Shown: positions 26,316 through 35,418 of the stretch, piece after piece | How the letters are laid out: each line of letters begins with the position of its first letter | How positions within the stretch are numbered: position 1 is the first letter of the stretch | Source of the DNA: Paenibacillus pabuli | GTDB taxonomy: Bacteria; Bacillota; Bacilli; Paenibacillales; Paenibacillaceae | DNA length: 64,000 bases | Assembly: GCF_023101145.1 (NCBI RefSeq) | Contig: NZ_CP073714.1 | Coordinates: 4,526,001-4,590,000, forward strand | Reading direction: 5' to 3' | Made by a program: the position numbers and the translations under genes | Notes under the pieces: generated by a model | What the model saw: only the letters and a program-made list of their open reading frames with translations | Told to the model about the DNA's origin: nothing | The model's database searches: none

Positions 26316-26329
26316 TGATGGCGCTTTCA
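26316..26329 (-). promoter_or_regulatory. Probable CcpA cre site upstream of mannanase
   Basis: On the minus strand the sequence TGAAAGCGCCATCA matches the consensus TGWAANCGNTNWCA at all but one constrained position. It lies about 57 bp before the chosen start, so catabolite repression of the mannanase by preferred sugars is expected. Confidence 0.6.
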
Positions 26330-26483
26330 TTGTAAACATAGCATATGTATCAATTTTTGCAAATATATGGACGAAAAAATCTTTAATTGGGCAATTAAGG
26401 TTCCTTCAGCAGCTATATTCTACTGCCGGAGGGCTCATATATCCTCTATTTTAGTACTACCAGGAAAAGAACTTGGAACGATA

Positions 26484-26510
26484 AAAAAAGCCGCAATTTT
26501 GCGGCTTTTA
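26484..26510 (-). terminator. Terminator of the SDR gene at 26549
   Basis: AAAAGCCGCAA pairs with TTGCGGCTTTT and is followed on the minus strand by seven T. Confidence 0.85.
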
Positions 26511-26548
26511 ATATGTTTATCCATTCACTTCCTGCAAATTTAATCCTC

Positions 26549-27286
26549 TTATTGGGCGGTGTAACCACCATCCACGATTAGACTATTTCCTGTCATATAG
26601 GATGAATCGTCGCTAGCTAGGAACAGTACGGCTTTGGCCATTTCATCTGCTTGACCGAGCCGCTTCATTGGTGTTGCCGAAGAAAGAGCCTGTTTGCTCT
26701 CTTCTGGAATAATCGGTGTATCGATGAAGCCTGGGCAAAGTGCGTTCACCCGAATATTTTTCTCAGCATACTCCAGCGCGAGCGAACGAGTCAGATTCAC
26801 GACGCCACCTTTTGCTGCATTGTAGGCTGCGGAACCAGGTGAACCAACCCATCCGTACATAGAAGCCGTGTTGACGATAGTCCCTCCTCCAATTTTAAGC
26901 ATTTCTCGGATCGATTCACGTGCGACCAAGAATACGCCGTCCAGATCTACATTCACCGTATTGCGCCATTCAGCATAGTCAAGCTCATGCGAAGGATGAA
27001 CACGCCCGATTCCTGCATTGTTAAATACGATATCCACTTTACCGAAAACCTCTACGGTTTTTTTGAAAATCTCACTAACTTCTTGTTCACTTGTGATGTT
27101 CGCTTTAATAAAGAGAGCGTCAGCTTTAAGCGCTTTCAGTTCTTGCTCAAACGCCTTACCTTTTTCTTCATTCAGGTCTACCAAGACCACTTTGGCCCCT
27201 TCGGAAACGAATAAACGTGCGGTCGCTGCGCCGATTCCGGATGCCCCTCCTGTAATAACTGCCACTTTGTCTTGAAGTTTGCCCAT
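26549..27286 (-). CDS. SDR-family oxidoreductase (3-oxoacyl-reductase-like)
   Basis: The ATG at 27286 has GGAGG 8 nt upstream and gives 245 residues (the frame is open to 27331). It is a classical short-chain dehydrogenase: TGGASGIG nucleotide motif (about 12-19), NNAGIG, catalytic S in TASMYG, and Y/K in AAYNAAKGG. The substrate is unknown. A TetR regulator is divergent, with a palindrome between them, suggesting control by a small molecule that the enzyme may process. Confidence 0.9.
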   Translation of the reverse strand: MGKLQDKVAVITGGASGIGAATARLFVSEGAKVVLVDLNEEKGKAFEQELKALKADALFIKANITSEQEVSEIFKKTVEVFGKVDIVFNNAGIGRVHPSHELDYAEWRNTVNVDLDGVFLVARESIREMLKIGGGTIVNTASMYGWVGSPGSAAYNAAKGGVVNLTRSLALEYAEKNIRVNALCPGFIDTPIIPEESKQALSSATPMKRLGQADEMAKAVLFLASDDSSYMTGNSLIVDGGYTAQ

Positions 27287-27406
27287 GATTAAATCCTCCA
27301 GTATACTATTTTGAATAGCACCTATTCGCATATGTGCTATATGACGTTTACAAATATAATTGTATGCTTAAAATTGTAACAATCCAATCATTAAGATAAG
27401 TTAATA

Positions 27407-27423
27407 TGTCTACTACATAGACA
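27407..27423. promoter_or_regulatory. Palindromic operator between SDR and TetR genes
   Basis: TGTCTACTACATAGACA has 6-bp perfect arms and a 5-nt centre. A second TGTCTA half-site is at about 27437. It lies in the divergent gap and is the likely binding site of the TetR protein at 27463. Confidence 0.55.
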
Positions 27424-27462
27424 CTTGGTTAAACAATGTCTATTTTATAGGAGTTTTTATGT

Positions 27463-28074
27463 ATGAATGATGAACAAATTATGAAATCTCAACAGCGCAA
27501 TCGAACCGAGGAGCATCTTAAAAACGCTCTGACCCAGATCATTAAGAAAAAAGGCTATCATGCCGTCTCTGTCAAGGATATCGTTGATCAGGCGGGTTAC
27601 AATCGCAGTACATTTTACTTACACTATCAAGATAAATTCGTGCTCGCCGAAGACTTGTTGAATACGAAGCTAGAAGGTCTGAGACTCGCCGTAGGCAAGC
27701 CTTATTCTCACGGTCAAAAGGTCTTCACCAACAAGCTTAATTTTGATTCCTTTCAAATCGTCGATTATGTCTATGAAAACCGAGACTTCTTCGAACTGAT
27801 TCGATATGATGACACGTTACCAGGTCTGCATACAGGTTTCCCACAGACAATCCTGAAAATCTATGAGGAGCAGTTTATTTTCGAGACGATCAACGATATC
27901 CCTGTTAACATGGAGTATTTTAAGTACTACACGGCTTACGGCTTTTTTGGGATATTAAACAATTGGATATTAAGCGGTTTTCTCGAATCGCGTGATATGT
28001 TTATTAAAAACGTGATCGAACTGTCAAAAACACATATTTATTCTTTTCATTATGTGGGTGACAAGTTGGAGTGA
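27463..28074 (+). CDS. TetR/AcrR-family regulator
   Basis: The 203-residue protein has the TetR helix-turn-helix at about 16-62 (VKDIVDQAGYNRSTFYLHYQ) and a C-terminal helical domain. The start is fixed by TAGGAG 9 nt before the ATG at 27463. It is divergent from an SDR gene and probably represses it and itself. Confidence 0.9.
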   Translation: MNDEQIMKSQQRNRTEEHLKNALTQIIKKKGYHAVSVKDIVDQAGYNRSTFYLHYQDKFVLAEDLLNTKLEGLRLAVGKPYSHGQKVFTNKLNFDSFQIVDYVYENRDFFELIRYDDTLPGLHTGFPQTILKIYEEQFIFETINDIPVNMEYFKYYTAYGFFGILNNWILSGFLESRDMFIKNVIELSKTHIYSFHYVGDKLE

Positions 28075-28187
28075 TTGTACCGATGAACTTTTACGTTGAC
28101 ATCAATCAGCATCATCTCGGGCTTCTCCGCTTCCCCTCCGTTCAGTAATTGATGTATTGTTGGTTGTGCCAGTAGATTAGTTAAAAC

Positions 28188-28472
28188 AAGCTGCTCCGTA
28201 CACCGCAGGAGCTAAAGGGTTGGCAAATCGTAGAAAGCAATCCCTCCGTCTACAAGACAGATGCCTTTACAGGTGCACCGACGCCTACGATGGAAAAAAT
28301 AGGTGACGTCCTTGACGAGTTACTGCATGACGCGATGCTCAAAATCGTATACGGGCAGGAGCCGCTATCAAGCTTCGATCTCGTCGTCACTAGATGGCAC
28401 GAGCTAGGTGGCGATGAGATAACTGAAGAGGTAAACGACTGGTACACATCGCTGGAAAGAATTAATCAATAA
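28188..28472 (+). pseudogene. C-terminal remnant of an LplA/LipO-type sugar-binding lipoprotein
   Basis: About 94 codons, with no start codon at the head and a stop at 28182, encode the end of an extracellular solute-binding protein: ELKGWQIVESNPSVYKTDAF, then GAPTPTMEKIGDVLDELLHD and a closing VNDWYTSLERINQ. The full-length family is about 500 residues, so at least four fifths is missing. The last bases overlap the 3' end of the convergent Nudix gene. An LplABC-type operon was probably present here once. Confidence 0.8.
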
Positions 28473-29085
28473 TCGTTGTTTTCTGTGGGTTATCCAAAAA
28501 TTGAAACATCGTTTGGATCTGAGCAGGTGTATTCCTTTCCAGGGAGAGTGTAGGGATTTCTTCTCTATTAAAAAAGCCTACCTCTAGGGTCTCAACGCCC
28601 CCTTTAGGTTCACCTGCTGCAATTTCACATTGAATAAACATTTTATATACATGATATTGTTCAGGTGGATGATTATGAAACTTCTTATCCAGTACAGCAA
28701 GTACTCGTTTTGGAGTAGTAATGTACCCTGATTCTTCCTCTATTTCTTTTACGACTACTTCTGAAGGGGAATAACCAATGTCAGCCCATCCACCGGGCAA
28801 AGCCCATGCATTGTCAGCCTTTTCTCTTACCAAGAGTATCTTATCATTCTGAAAAACAACACCACGTATATCTACTTTAGGGGTAGCATACCCTGTTTCG
28901 CTTCCAAAGTGCAATTTGATTTGATCTGCGCTTACGCTAGTATAATTTTCGAGTATTTCGATACTAAGTTCTCTTAATTCTTCATATCGCTCAAGATCAT
29001 ATACATCTTTGGAATAAGCCAACCCTGTTTGTGCAATGGCTTGAATTCTCTTAACCCATTCCAGCCATTCAATGCCTGAATTCAT
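28462..29085 (-). CDS. Nudix hydrolase with N-terminal helical domain
   Basis: The ATG at 29085 (GGAG, 6 nt) gives 207 residues. The first 60 or so form the helical domain common in the MutT/YjhB-type subgroup. The Nudix box is GGWADIGYSPSEVVVKEIEE then ESGY, with K replacing the usual R of the REUXEE core, a common variant. It should hydrolyse a nucleoside diphosphate derivative; the exact substrate cannot be told. It is monocistronic. Confidence 0.9.
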   Translation of the reverse strand: MNSGIEWLEWVKRIQAIAQTGLAYSKDVYDLERYEELRELSIEILENYTSVSADQIKLHFGSETGYATPKVDIRGVVFQNDKILLVREKADNAWALPGGWADIGYSPSEVVVKEIEEESGYITTPKRVLAVLDKKFHNHPPEQYHVYKMFIQCEIAAGEPKGGVETLEVGFFNREEIPTLSLERNTPAQIQTMFQFLDNPQKTTIID

Positions 29086-29253
29086 TGTTCTCTCCACCTA
29101 CCTTATATAATTAGACAACAAATTAAGAACCAGCGATACCAGAAAAGGAACTATAAACGTTACTACAACTTATTGCTTTAAAGTATCTTGGTAAAACTCA
29201 CTTATTTTCCAGTATAGATTATAATTGGTAGCCAACTCAATTCAAAAATTAAA

Positions 29254-29286
29254 ACATGGCGCACAAGGTTTAGTTGTACGCCATGT
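29254..29286 (-). terminator. Terminator of the SDR gene at 29298
   Basis: ACATGGCG pairs with CGCCATGT, extended by ACAA/TTGT across one mismatch; on the minus strand it is followed by TTTTAATTTTT. Confidence 0.75.
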
Positions 29287-29297
29287 GATATGAAATA

Positions 29298-30053
29298 TTA
29301 ATGCAATGCTCCTATGATTGGATAGATGGGGCTTCTCAGATTGAAATTGTAGTTCAGGTCTACAATCCCTACGACTTCGCTGTTATCGTATAGATCTAAC
29401 ATGAAACCTGCCATTTCTTTGGCGGTGTGGTATTTAGACATGTTTGCTTTGTAATCAAATTCTTCTGTATCTAAAGATTTCTTCACGAATTCCGTTTCCG
29501 TTATAGCTGGAGCCAGGACCTTTGCTTTTAGTTTTGCACCTTTTATTTCAAGTTCTTTGGCAAGCCCTTCTGTAAAGGCACTAACATAAAACTTCGATGC
29601 CGAGTAAGCAACACTTCCAACCGCAATGGCATATCCAAGTGCGGATGCAACGTTAATTAACTGGGTTCCTTCGACGTCCGCATAATCCCGCACATATAAT
29701 GTGGAAAGGATCGTCAAGGATTCGATATTCACACGCAGCATGGTTTCAACTTTGTCCAGATTCTGTTCTGCTACAAAAGAACCTTCACCCAGGCCCGCAT
29801 TGTTAATCCAGGTCTCAATTTGGTATTCCTTGAGTGTGTTATACAGCGTGTATGCTTGACCTGTATCCGATAGATCACTTGTATGAACAATAACATTTAC
29901 AGACGGATCGTTATTCTGAATGGTTGATTTGAGCTCTTCTAATTTGTCCAATCTTCTAGCTACCAAGATTAAATTTTTGCCTCGTGCCGCAAACGCCAAT
30001 GCTGTCTCATATCCAATCCCTGAACTTGCACCTGTAATAACGGTATATTTCAT
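29298..30053 (-). CDS. SDR-family oxidoreductase, paralogue of the gene at 62978
   Basis: The 251-residue protein starts MKYTVITGASSGIGYETALA, has NNAGLG, and the catalytic Y/K in AYSASKFYVSAF. It is close to the SDR at 62978-63751 over its whole length. AGAAGGAG precedes the ATG. Upstream is a TetR-type palindrome, and a TetR gene lies further upstream on the same strand. Substrate is unknown. Confidence 0.9.
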   Translation of the reverse strand: MKYTVITGASSGIGYETALAFAARGKNLILVARRLDKLEELKSTIQNNDPSVNVIVHTSDLSDTGQAYTLYNTLKEYQIETWINNAGLGEGSFVAEQNLDKVETMLRVNIESLTILSTLYVRDYADVEGTQLINVASALGYAIAVGSVAYSASKFYVSAFTEGLAKELEIKGAKLKAKVLAPAITETEFVKKSLDTEEFDYKANMSKYHTAKEMAGFMLDLYDNSEVVGIVDLNYNFNLRSPIYPIIGALH

Positions 30054-30361
30054 CCTATTTTCTCCTTCTCAACATGTATTTTAGTGTAGATAAGCTTTCA
30101 AAATTAATTTAGAACGATCGTTCTTAATAGTGTAAAAAAAACAATCAGATCTAACTTGCTATTTAGAATAGCATTTCTAGAACGAACAGTAAAGAATTAT
30201 TTTCTGATTCATATTTAATGTCGTTTGAACAGGGAACATTAATCTTTCCAGACATGCGATACAAGTTCTCCACAACGTTAAGAGGATAAGAACCTGTATC
30301 ACTAAAACAAATCATCCTTTATGAAGGCAATTCCCTTTGCTTGTCATATTGTAATCTTTTA
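30054..30361. other. Gene-free gap between TetR (30362) and SDR genes
   Basis: The 308-bp gap is A+T rich and has no coding frame I can support. It holds the palindromic operator at 30111-30124 and a related AGAACGAAC half-site near 30180. No clear terminator follows the TetR gene. Confidence 0.6.
30111..30124. promoter_or_regulatory. TetR-type palindromic operator
   Basis: AGAACGATCGTTCT is a perfect 14-bp palindrome about 60 bp upstream of the SDR start. A partial copy (TAGAACGAAC) lies about 70 bp further upstream. It is the likely site for the neighbouring TetR protein. Confidence 0.6.
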
Positions 30362-30934
30362 TCAGTCTAAGACGGATAATGTCACATCCGTTATATTTTT
30401 TAATTTTTGATGATCTGTAGTGGTCTTAACTAACGTACGTATCCCCACCCAAGCATTCATTAAATAGTGAGAAATAACTACAGGGTCAACGTTTGCCTTA
30501 ATTTCACCCTTTTGTTGGCCTTCCTGAACAAGGTTTCTCAAGAATTCCTCGGTTCGCAAATAACTCTCATGAACCAAAGAGGAAACTTCAGGGTCCAATA
30601 TGCCCAGTTCCACGCCTGAGTTTACAAGAAAACAGCCTAAAGGCTGACCTTCATTTCTTATTGTTGACTCAAACAAAGCCCGAATAATCTCTTTAATTGG
30701 TTTCTGTGTATCAATCAAAAAGCTCATTTTGTTGGTCTGCTTTGTTTCATATCGTTCAAGAGCTTTCATAAATAGAGCATGTTTATCCCCAAACGTATCA
30801 TAAATACTTCTGCGGTGGATGCCCATAAATTCAACCAAATCCTGCATTGAAGTTTTCTCATATCCTTGAGTCCAGAACAATTGTATGGCTTTATCTAATA
30901 CTTCATTCACTTCAAATTCTTTGGATCTTGCCAT
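30362..30934 (-). CDS. TetR/AcrR-family regulator
   Basis: The ATG at 30934 follows GAGGTG by 6 nt and gives MARSKEFEVNEVLDKAIQLF, 190 residues. The helix-turn-helix is at about 22-60 (SMQDLVEFMGIHRRSIYDTF), and the rest is a TetR C-terminal helical domain of the kind seen next to oxidoreductases. It is 308 bp upstream of the SDR gene on the same strand, with a palindromic operator between. Confidence 0.9.
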   Translation of the reverse strand: MARSKEFEVNEVLDKAIQLFWTQGYEKTSMQDLVEFMGIHRRSIYDTFGDKHALFMKALERYETKQTNKMSFLIDTQKPIKEIIRALFESTIRNEGQPLGCFLVNSGVELGILDPEVSSLVHESYLRTEEFLRNLVQEGQQKGEIKANVDPVVISHYLMNAWVGIRTLVKTTTDHQKLKNITDVTLSVLD

Positions 30935-31048
30935 TGTCATCACCTCGAATAATCATTATACATTGAAGTGAACCATCGGCAAACTGAGAATGAACAAGTG
31001 GACTTCTTCCGTAGGGCATACACTCAACAGAGATACTTATTTTCTTAA

Positions 31049-31411
31049 TTATGTGCAAATATCATCCATCACTTGAACAGCTCTCTCGAATGCTTTAATT
31101 CTTCTTCTTAAAAGCGTCTTTTGAGGGCTACCCGCTTTTGACTTATTATAACTGTTCTCAAGTGACGGGAATAAACCCATCAGAACATTGCGAGCTTCTG
31201 CTAACTCTTCCTTGGTGTAATGATGAGCTCCTTGATTCCATGCCTTTTCCAGCATCGCTAAGCCGACGTATAAGGCGTTGAGGCGTTTCTTAATTAGAGT
31301 CGTGTTGTTACCTTTCTGGATTAAATTAGTCAAGGCATTTTCCGATTTGCGAATTGTCGATTGGAAGGCTTGGATGGATTCCAATTTTTCTTCATCTGAT
31401 ATATTTTCCAT
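31049..31411 (-). CDS. Hypothetical all-helical protein
   Basis: I do not recognise this family. The ATG at 31411 (AAGGAGAGG about 10 nt upstream) gives 120 residues; the frame is open to 31441. The product is charged and helical with no signal peptide: ESIQAFQSTIRKSENALTNL, a central LNALYVGLAMLEKAW, and a basic LLRRRIKAFERAV end. It resembles small four-helix-bundle proteins. It stands alone. Confidence 0.65.
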   Translation of the reverse strand: MENISDEEKLESIQAFQSTIRKSENALTNLIQKGNNTTLIKKRLNALYVGLAMLEKAWNQGAHHYTKEELAEARNVLMGLFPSLENSYNKSKAGSPQKTLLRRRIKAFERAVQVMDDICT

Positions 31412-31542
31412 GCGATGCTGTCCTCTCCTTTTCTCATGCATACAACTAATTTACATGCCCAACAAGATGTAATCAATATTATAATGTGCCAAAAAATACT
31501 ACCAGTTTCAATGATTAACTATAGATCCCACCATACTGGACA

Positions 31543-31590
31543 AATAAAAAAAAGAAATCCCGCCCTAGACATATTCGTCCAAAACGGGAT
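31543..31590 (-). terminator. Terminator of the ribose operon
   Basis: ATCCCG pairs with CGGGAT, with an inner GGAC/GTCT pairing, followed on the minus strand by TTCTTTTTTTT. It lies just after rbsB. Confidence 0.75.
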
Positions 31591-31602
31591 GCATATCATC
31601 AT

Positions 31603-32532
31603 TTACTCGTTTGCGTTTTCCTTGGTCACCAGCTTCAATTCAGCCGGGATTGATTTCTCTACCTGCTTGCCGTCCAGCACATCCAGAGCAGCTTGCAATG
31701 CCAGCTGACCAATCAGTACTGGCTGTTGAGCCACGGTTGCCGTCAATTTTCCGTCCTTAATGGATTTGATCGCATCATCGTTGCCGTCAAATCCAATCAC
31801 GGGGATGTCTTTACCAGAGCTTTGGATCGCTTCGATTGCGCCCAGTGCCATCTCATCGTTATGGGCAAATACTGCCTGCACGTCAGGATTGCCCTGCAGC
31901 AGATTCTCCATTACATTCAACCCTTTGGAGCGATCAAAATCGGCAGACTGCTTCGCAACGACATTAAGTTTTTGGTCAGCAATCTCGTGGAAACCTTTCC
32001 CCCGCTCTCTTGTTGCGGAAGCTCCGGGTACACCCTCAAGTTCGATCACCTTTGCTCCTTCGCCAAGGTGTTCTACGAAATATTCCGCCGCCATTTGTCC
32101 ACCTTTGACGTTATCAGACGCCACCAATGCTGCCACGTCGCCTTTGTCTGCTGAACGGTCCAGTGTAATTACGGGGATGCCCACGCTATTGGCCGATTGA
32201 ACAGCCGTTGAGATTGCCGCGGAATCCGCCGGGTTAATCAGAAGGGCATCCACGCCCTGTTGAATCAGGTCGTCCACATCATTGGTTTGTTTGGCTGAAT
32301 CATTTTGAGCGTCAACCACGATGACCTGAATTCCTTGTTTTTTGGCTTCTGCAACAACCCCGTCTTTGAGGGAAACAAAGAATGGATTATTCAACGTGGA
32401 GACCGACAGGCCGATTTTTTTCTGTCCACTGCTTCCGGCAGAGTCTGGCTTGGCCCAACCCGGAGGCTCCAGAGAGCATCCTGCCAGAACGATCATCATT
32501 ACGCTTACAAGCAATATGGTTAGTTTTTTCAT
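31603..32532 (-). CDS. rbsB: Ribose ABC transporter substrate-binding lipoprotein
   Basis: The 309-residue protein has a lipoprotein signal with lipobox LAGC (C19) and a periplasmic-binding fold of the RbsB type: GLSVSTLNNPFFVSLKDG, VVDAQNDSAKQ, and VFAHNDEMALGAIEA. It captures D-ribose at the outer face of the membrane and delivers it to RbsC. It is the last gene of the rbs operon, with a strong AAGGAGAG site 15 bp after rbsC, as expected for a subunit needed in excess. Confidence 0.95.
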   Translation of the reverse strand: MKKLTILLVSVMMIVLAGCSLEPPGWAKPDSAGSSGQKKIGLSVSTLNNPFFVSLKDGVVAEAKKQGIQVIVVDAQNDSAKQTNDVDDLIQQGVDALLINPADSAAISTAVQSANSVGIPVITLDRSADKGDVAALVASDNVKGGQMAAEYFVEHLGEGAKVIELEGVPGASATRERGKGFHEIADQKLNVVAKQSADFDRSKGLNVMENLLQGNPDVQAVFAHNDEMALGAIEAIQSSGKDIPVIGFDGNDDAIKSIKDGKLTATVAQQPVLIGQLALQAALDVLDGKQVEKSIPAELKLVTKENANE

Positions 32533-32546
32533 GTTCGCTTCTCTCC

Positions 32547-33518
32547 TTAAGCCGTTTTCTTGCGGTCCAACAGGACAGCGATGGCAATAACGACGCCTTT
32601 TACAACCATTTGATAAAATGAGTTCACTCCGAGCAGGTTCAAACCATTGTTCAACACGCCGATGATCAATACCCCGATCAATGTACCAACGATCCGTCCT
32701 CTACCACCTGATAGGCTTGTTCCACCCAGAACTACAGCAGCAATGGCGTCCAGCTCATATGAAGTACCTGCTGTTGGCTGCGCGGAATTCAAACGGGAGG
32801 TCAGAATTGCACCTGCCAGCGCTGACAGCATACCTACCAGGGAGTAAATCATGATTTTTACGCGGTGAACTTTAATACCTGAGATAATGGATGCTTTCTC
32901 ATTGCCACCAAGCGCATACGTTTTACGACCGAAAGACGTTTTGTGCAATATCGTCCACAGAATTACGAAGGTAATCAGCATTGTGATCGCTGGCACCGGG
33001 ATGCCAAGCATATAACCACGACCGAACAGTTGGAACAGCAGGCTGTCGCCCAACCCTGTAATCGGGTTACCGTTCGTATACACCAGCGTCAAACCCCGGA
33101 ATACCGTCATCGTTGCCAATGTAGCAATAAATGGAGCCATCTTACCCTTCGTAATCATCAATCCGTTCACCATACCCATAACACCGCCGAGGGCAACCCC
33201 GATAATGATCGACAGAATCGGATCCAGACCTGAAAGCATCATATTGGCTACAAAGGCGCTGGATAGAGCAAGTATAGAACCCACCGACAAGTCAATGCCG
33301 CCAGTTAAAATAACAAATGTCATGCCAAAAGCAATCAGCGCGTTAATCGAAACCTGACGCAATAAATTCAGAATATTAAGCGGTTCCAAAAAGCTTGGAT
33401 TCAATACCGATACGATGATAATAAGAATGATCAGTCCGAGCAGCGGACCCAATTTCTGTGTCAGATTCGTCAAGCGGAAGCCGCTTTTGGCGGATTGGTT
33501 TTCCTGCAAAGTTGTCAT
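32547..33518 (-). CDS. rbsC: Ribose ABC transporter permease
   Basis: The 323-residue membrane protein has 8-10 hydrophobic segments and the RbsC signatures AFGMTFVILTGGIDLSVGS and LDAIAAVVLGGTSLSGGRGR. It forms the ribose channel as a homodimer bound to RbsA. It starts directly after rbsA, with its ribosome site (GGGGG) inside the end of that gene. Confidence 0.95.
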   Translation of the reverse strand: MTTLQENQSAKSGFRLTNLTQKLGPLLGLIILIIIVSVLNPSFLEPLNILNLLRQVSINALIAFGMTFVILTGGIDLSVGSILALSSAFVANMMLSGLDPILSIIIGVALGGVMGMVNGLMITKGKMAPFIATLATMTVFRGLTLVYTNGNPITGLGDSLLFQLFGRGYMLGIPVPAITMLITFVILWTILHKTSFGRKTYALGGNEKASIISGIKVHRVKIMIYSLVGMLSALAGAILTSRLNSAQPTAGTSYELDAIAAVVLGGTSLSGGRGRIVGTLIGVLIIGVLNNGLNLLGVNSFYQMVVKGVVIAIAVLLDRKKTA

Positions 33519-33519
33519 A

Positions 33520-35001
33520 TCATTGTCCCCCTGTAGCCATTGTCATAATGTTTTCCTGTGTTGCTTCTTCTTTTGTCAGTTCACCTCTAATGCGTCCCTC
33601 ATGCACAACCGCTATTCGATCACTCATGCCGAGAACTTCAGGCAGTTCGGAAGATACCATAATAATTGCAACTCCGCGGTCTGTCAGCTCGTTCATCAAC
33701 TGATAAATCTCCCGTTTGGCCCCAACATCGACGCCACGTGTCGGCTCATCCAGGATAAGCACACTCGGGCCAATACCGACCCATTTAGCGATAACCACCT
33801 TCTGTTGGTTGCCTCCTGACAGGTTTCGAACCGCCGTTTCGGATGATTGCGTCTTGATTTGCAAACGTTTGATGAGCGTATCAACGAATTCCTGTTCTTT
33901 GTGAGTTGAGATAAATCCTTTGCTTGAGAAGCTGAACAGATTTGGTAACGCCATATTCTCGCGAATGGAGAAATCTAATACCAACCCTTCATCCTTCCGG
34001 TCTTCGGTAATAAATCCAATTCCATGTTTAACCGCATCGGCAGGTTTCCGAATGTGAACCTTTTTGCCTCGAATCATAATTTCGCCACCGTCCAGAGGTT
34101 CCAAACCGAAGATTGCCCGCATGATCTCTGTACGTCCAGAACCCATCAACCCGGAGAAACCGAGGATTTCGCCTGCTCTCACCGTAAAGCTAATATTTTG
34201 GAACAATCCTTTGCTGCTGGCGTCCCGTACCTCCAGGACTACTTCACCATACGAAGGATTTCGTGCCGGATATCGCTCTGTAAGCTCACGTCCGACCATC
34301 TTCCGCACAACTTCGTCAAAACTTGTCTCCGGAATCGACTTCGTATCTACCGTTTTGCCGTCACGCATAATCGTAATTCGGTCACAAATCGTGAAAATTT
34401 CCTCCATCCGGTGCGAAATATATACGATGGACACGCCGTTTTTCTTGAGTGAAGCAATCACGCCAAACAGCTTCTGTATCTCTCGCTCCGTAAGCGCCGC
34501 TGTCGGCTCATCCATAATGATGACTTTGGCGTCGGTCATTAGTGCCTTGGCAATTTCAATCATCTGCTGCTGACCGACAGAGCATTCTCCAGCAGGACGG
34601 TCCAGCGGAATTTGCACGGATAGCTTTGCAAATTGCTCTTGGGCAAGCGCTTTCATTTGTCTTGTGTTCAGCAATCCGAAAGACGAAGTTATTTCTTTAC
34701 CTATGAAGAGATTATCAAGCACCGTCATTTCCGGCCAAACGTTCAGCTCTTGGTGGATAAAAGCAAGACCCATCTTCTCAGCTTCCTTTGGATTCGCAAA
34801 ATAGGTTTCTTTGCCGTCAATGGAGATGGTCCCCTGATCCCGCCCATGAAGACCGATCAAAATGTTCATTAGCGTGGATTTGCCGGCCCCGTTCTCTCCC
34901 ATCAGGGCATGAACCTCGCCTTCCTTCAGTTCGAAATCTACCCCGCTCAACACCTGGTTGGTGCCAAACGCTTTATATATATCTTGCATCTGAATATGCA
35001 T
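33520..35001 (-). CDS. rbsA: Ribose ABC transporter ATP-binding protein (double ABC)
   Basis: The 493-residue protein has two ABC cassettes. The first has Walker A GENGAGKSTL, signature SVGQQQMIEIAKAL and Walker B VIIMDEPTAAL. The second has a degenerate Walker A (GLMGSGRTEIMRA), signature LSGGNQQKVVIAKW and VLILDEPTRGVD. This asymmetry is normal for RbsA-type proteins. It powers ribose uptake with RbsC and RbsB. Confidence 0.95.
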   Translation of the reverse strand: MHIQMQDIYKAFGTNQVLSGVDFELKEGEVHALMGENGAGKSTLMNILIGLHGRDQGTISIDGKETYFANPKEAEKMGLAFIHQELNVWPEMTVLDNLFIGKEITSSFGLLNTRQMKALAQEQFAKLSVQIPLDRPAGECSVGQQQMIEIAKALMTDAKVIIMDEPTAALTEREIQKLFGVIASLKKNGVSIVYISHRMEEIFTICDRITIMRDGKTVDTKSIPETSFDEVVRKMVGRELTERYPARNPSYGEVVLEVRDASSKGLFQNISFTVRAGEILGFSGLMGSGRTEIMRAIFGLEPLDGGEIMIRGKKVHIRKPADAVKHGIGFITEDRKDEGLVLDFSIRENMALPNLFSFSSKGFISTHKEQEFVDTLIKRLQIKTQSSETAVRNLSGGNQQKVVIAKWVGIGPSVLILDEPTRGVDVGAKREIYQLMNELTDRGVAIIMVSSELPEVLGMSDRIAVVHEGRIRGELTKEEATQENIMTMATGGQ

Positions 35002-35016
35002 AATGCCGTCCCCCTT

Positions 35017-35418
35017 TTAACCGAAAATGACGCCCGATTGTAAAATGCAATTGGCATACGGCGTAGCTTCGCCCGTACGAATGACCACTTTGGCATTGCG
35101 GGTCATTGCCTTGAATTGTTCATGACTAATGGAAACGTCAACGGCTTCATCGCCAAATTTCTCGGTAATAAATTGCAATGACTCTGGATTCCCCGCCTTG
35201 ATCTCAGCTGCCAAAATCACTCTCTCAACGACCATATCGTCCGCAATAAGCTCCACGATCTCTTGAAAACTAGGTGTTCCCAGTTTCAGGGACAAGTCGA
35301 TTTTGGGCACCCCTTCTGGAACCGGGAGGCCAGCATCCGCGATAACTATCATGTCCGTATGACCCAAATCAGATAACACCTTGGAGATGTGACTGTTCAA
35401 TATACCCAGCTTTTTCAT
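35017..35418 (-). CDS. rbsD: D-ribose pyranase
   Basis: The 133-residue protein has the RbsD fold with the catalytic histidine in DLGHTDMIVIADAGLP (H20) and the closing YANCILQSGVIFG. It interconverts pyran and furan forms of ribose, supplying the furanose for ribokinase. Its ATG overlaps the rbsK stop by 4 bp. Confidence 0.95.
   Translation of the reverse strand: MKKLGILNSHISKVLSDLGHTDMIVIADAGLPVPEGVPKIDLSLKLGTPSFQEIVELIADDMVVERVILAAEIKAGNPESLQFITEKFGDEAVDVSISHEQFKAMTRNAKVVIRTGEATPYANCILQSGVIFG

Noticed and set aside
26260..26316. Longer mannanase start at 26316
   Set aside because: It has no ribosome site and overlaps the cre site; the ATG at 26259 has a good site and gives a normal signal peptide.
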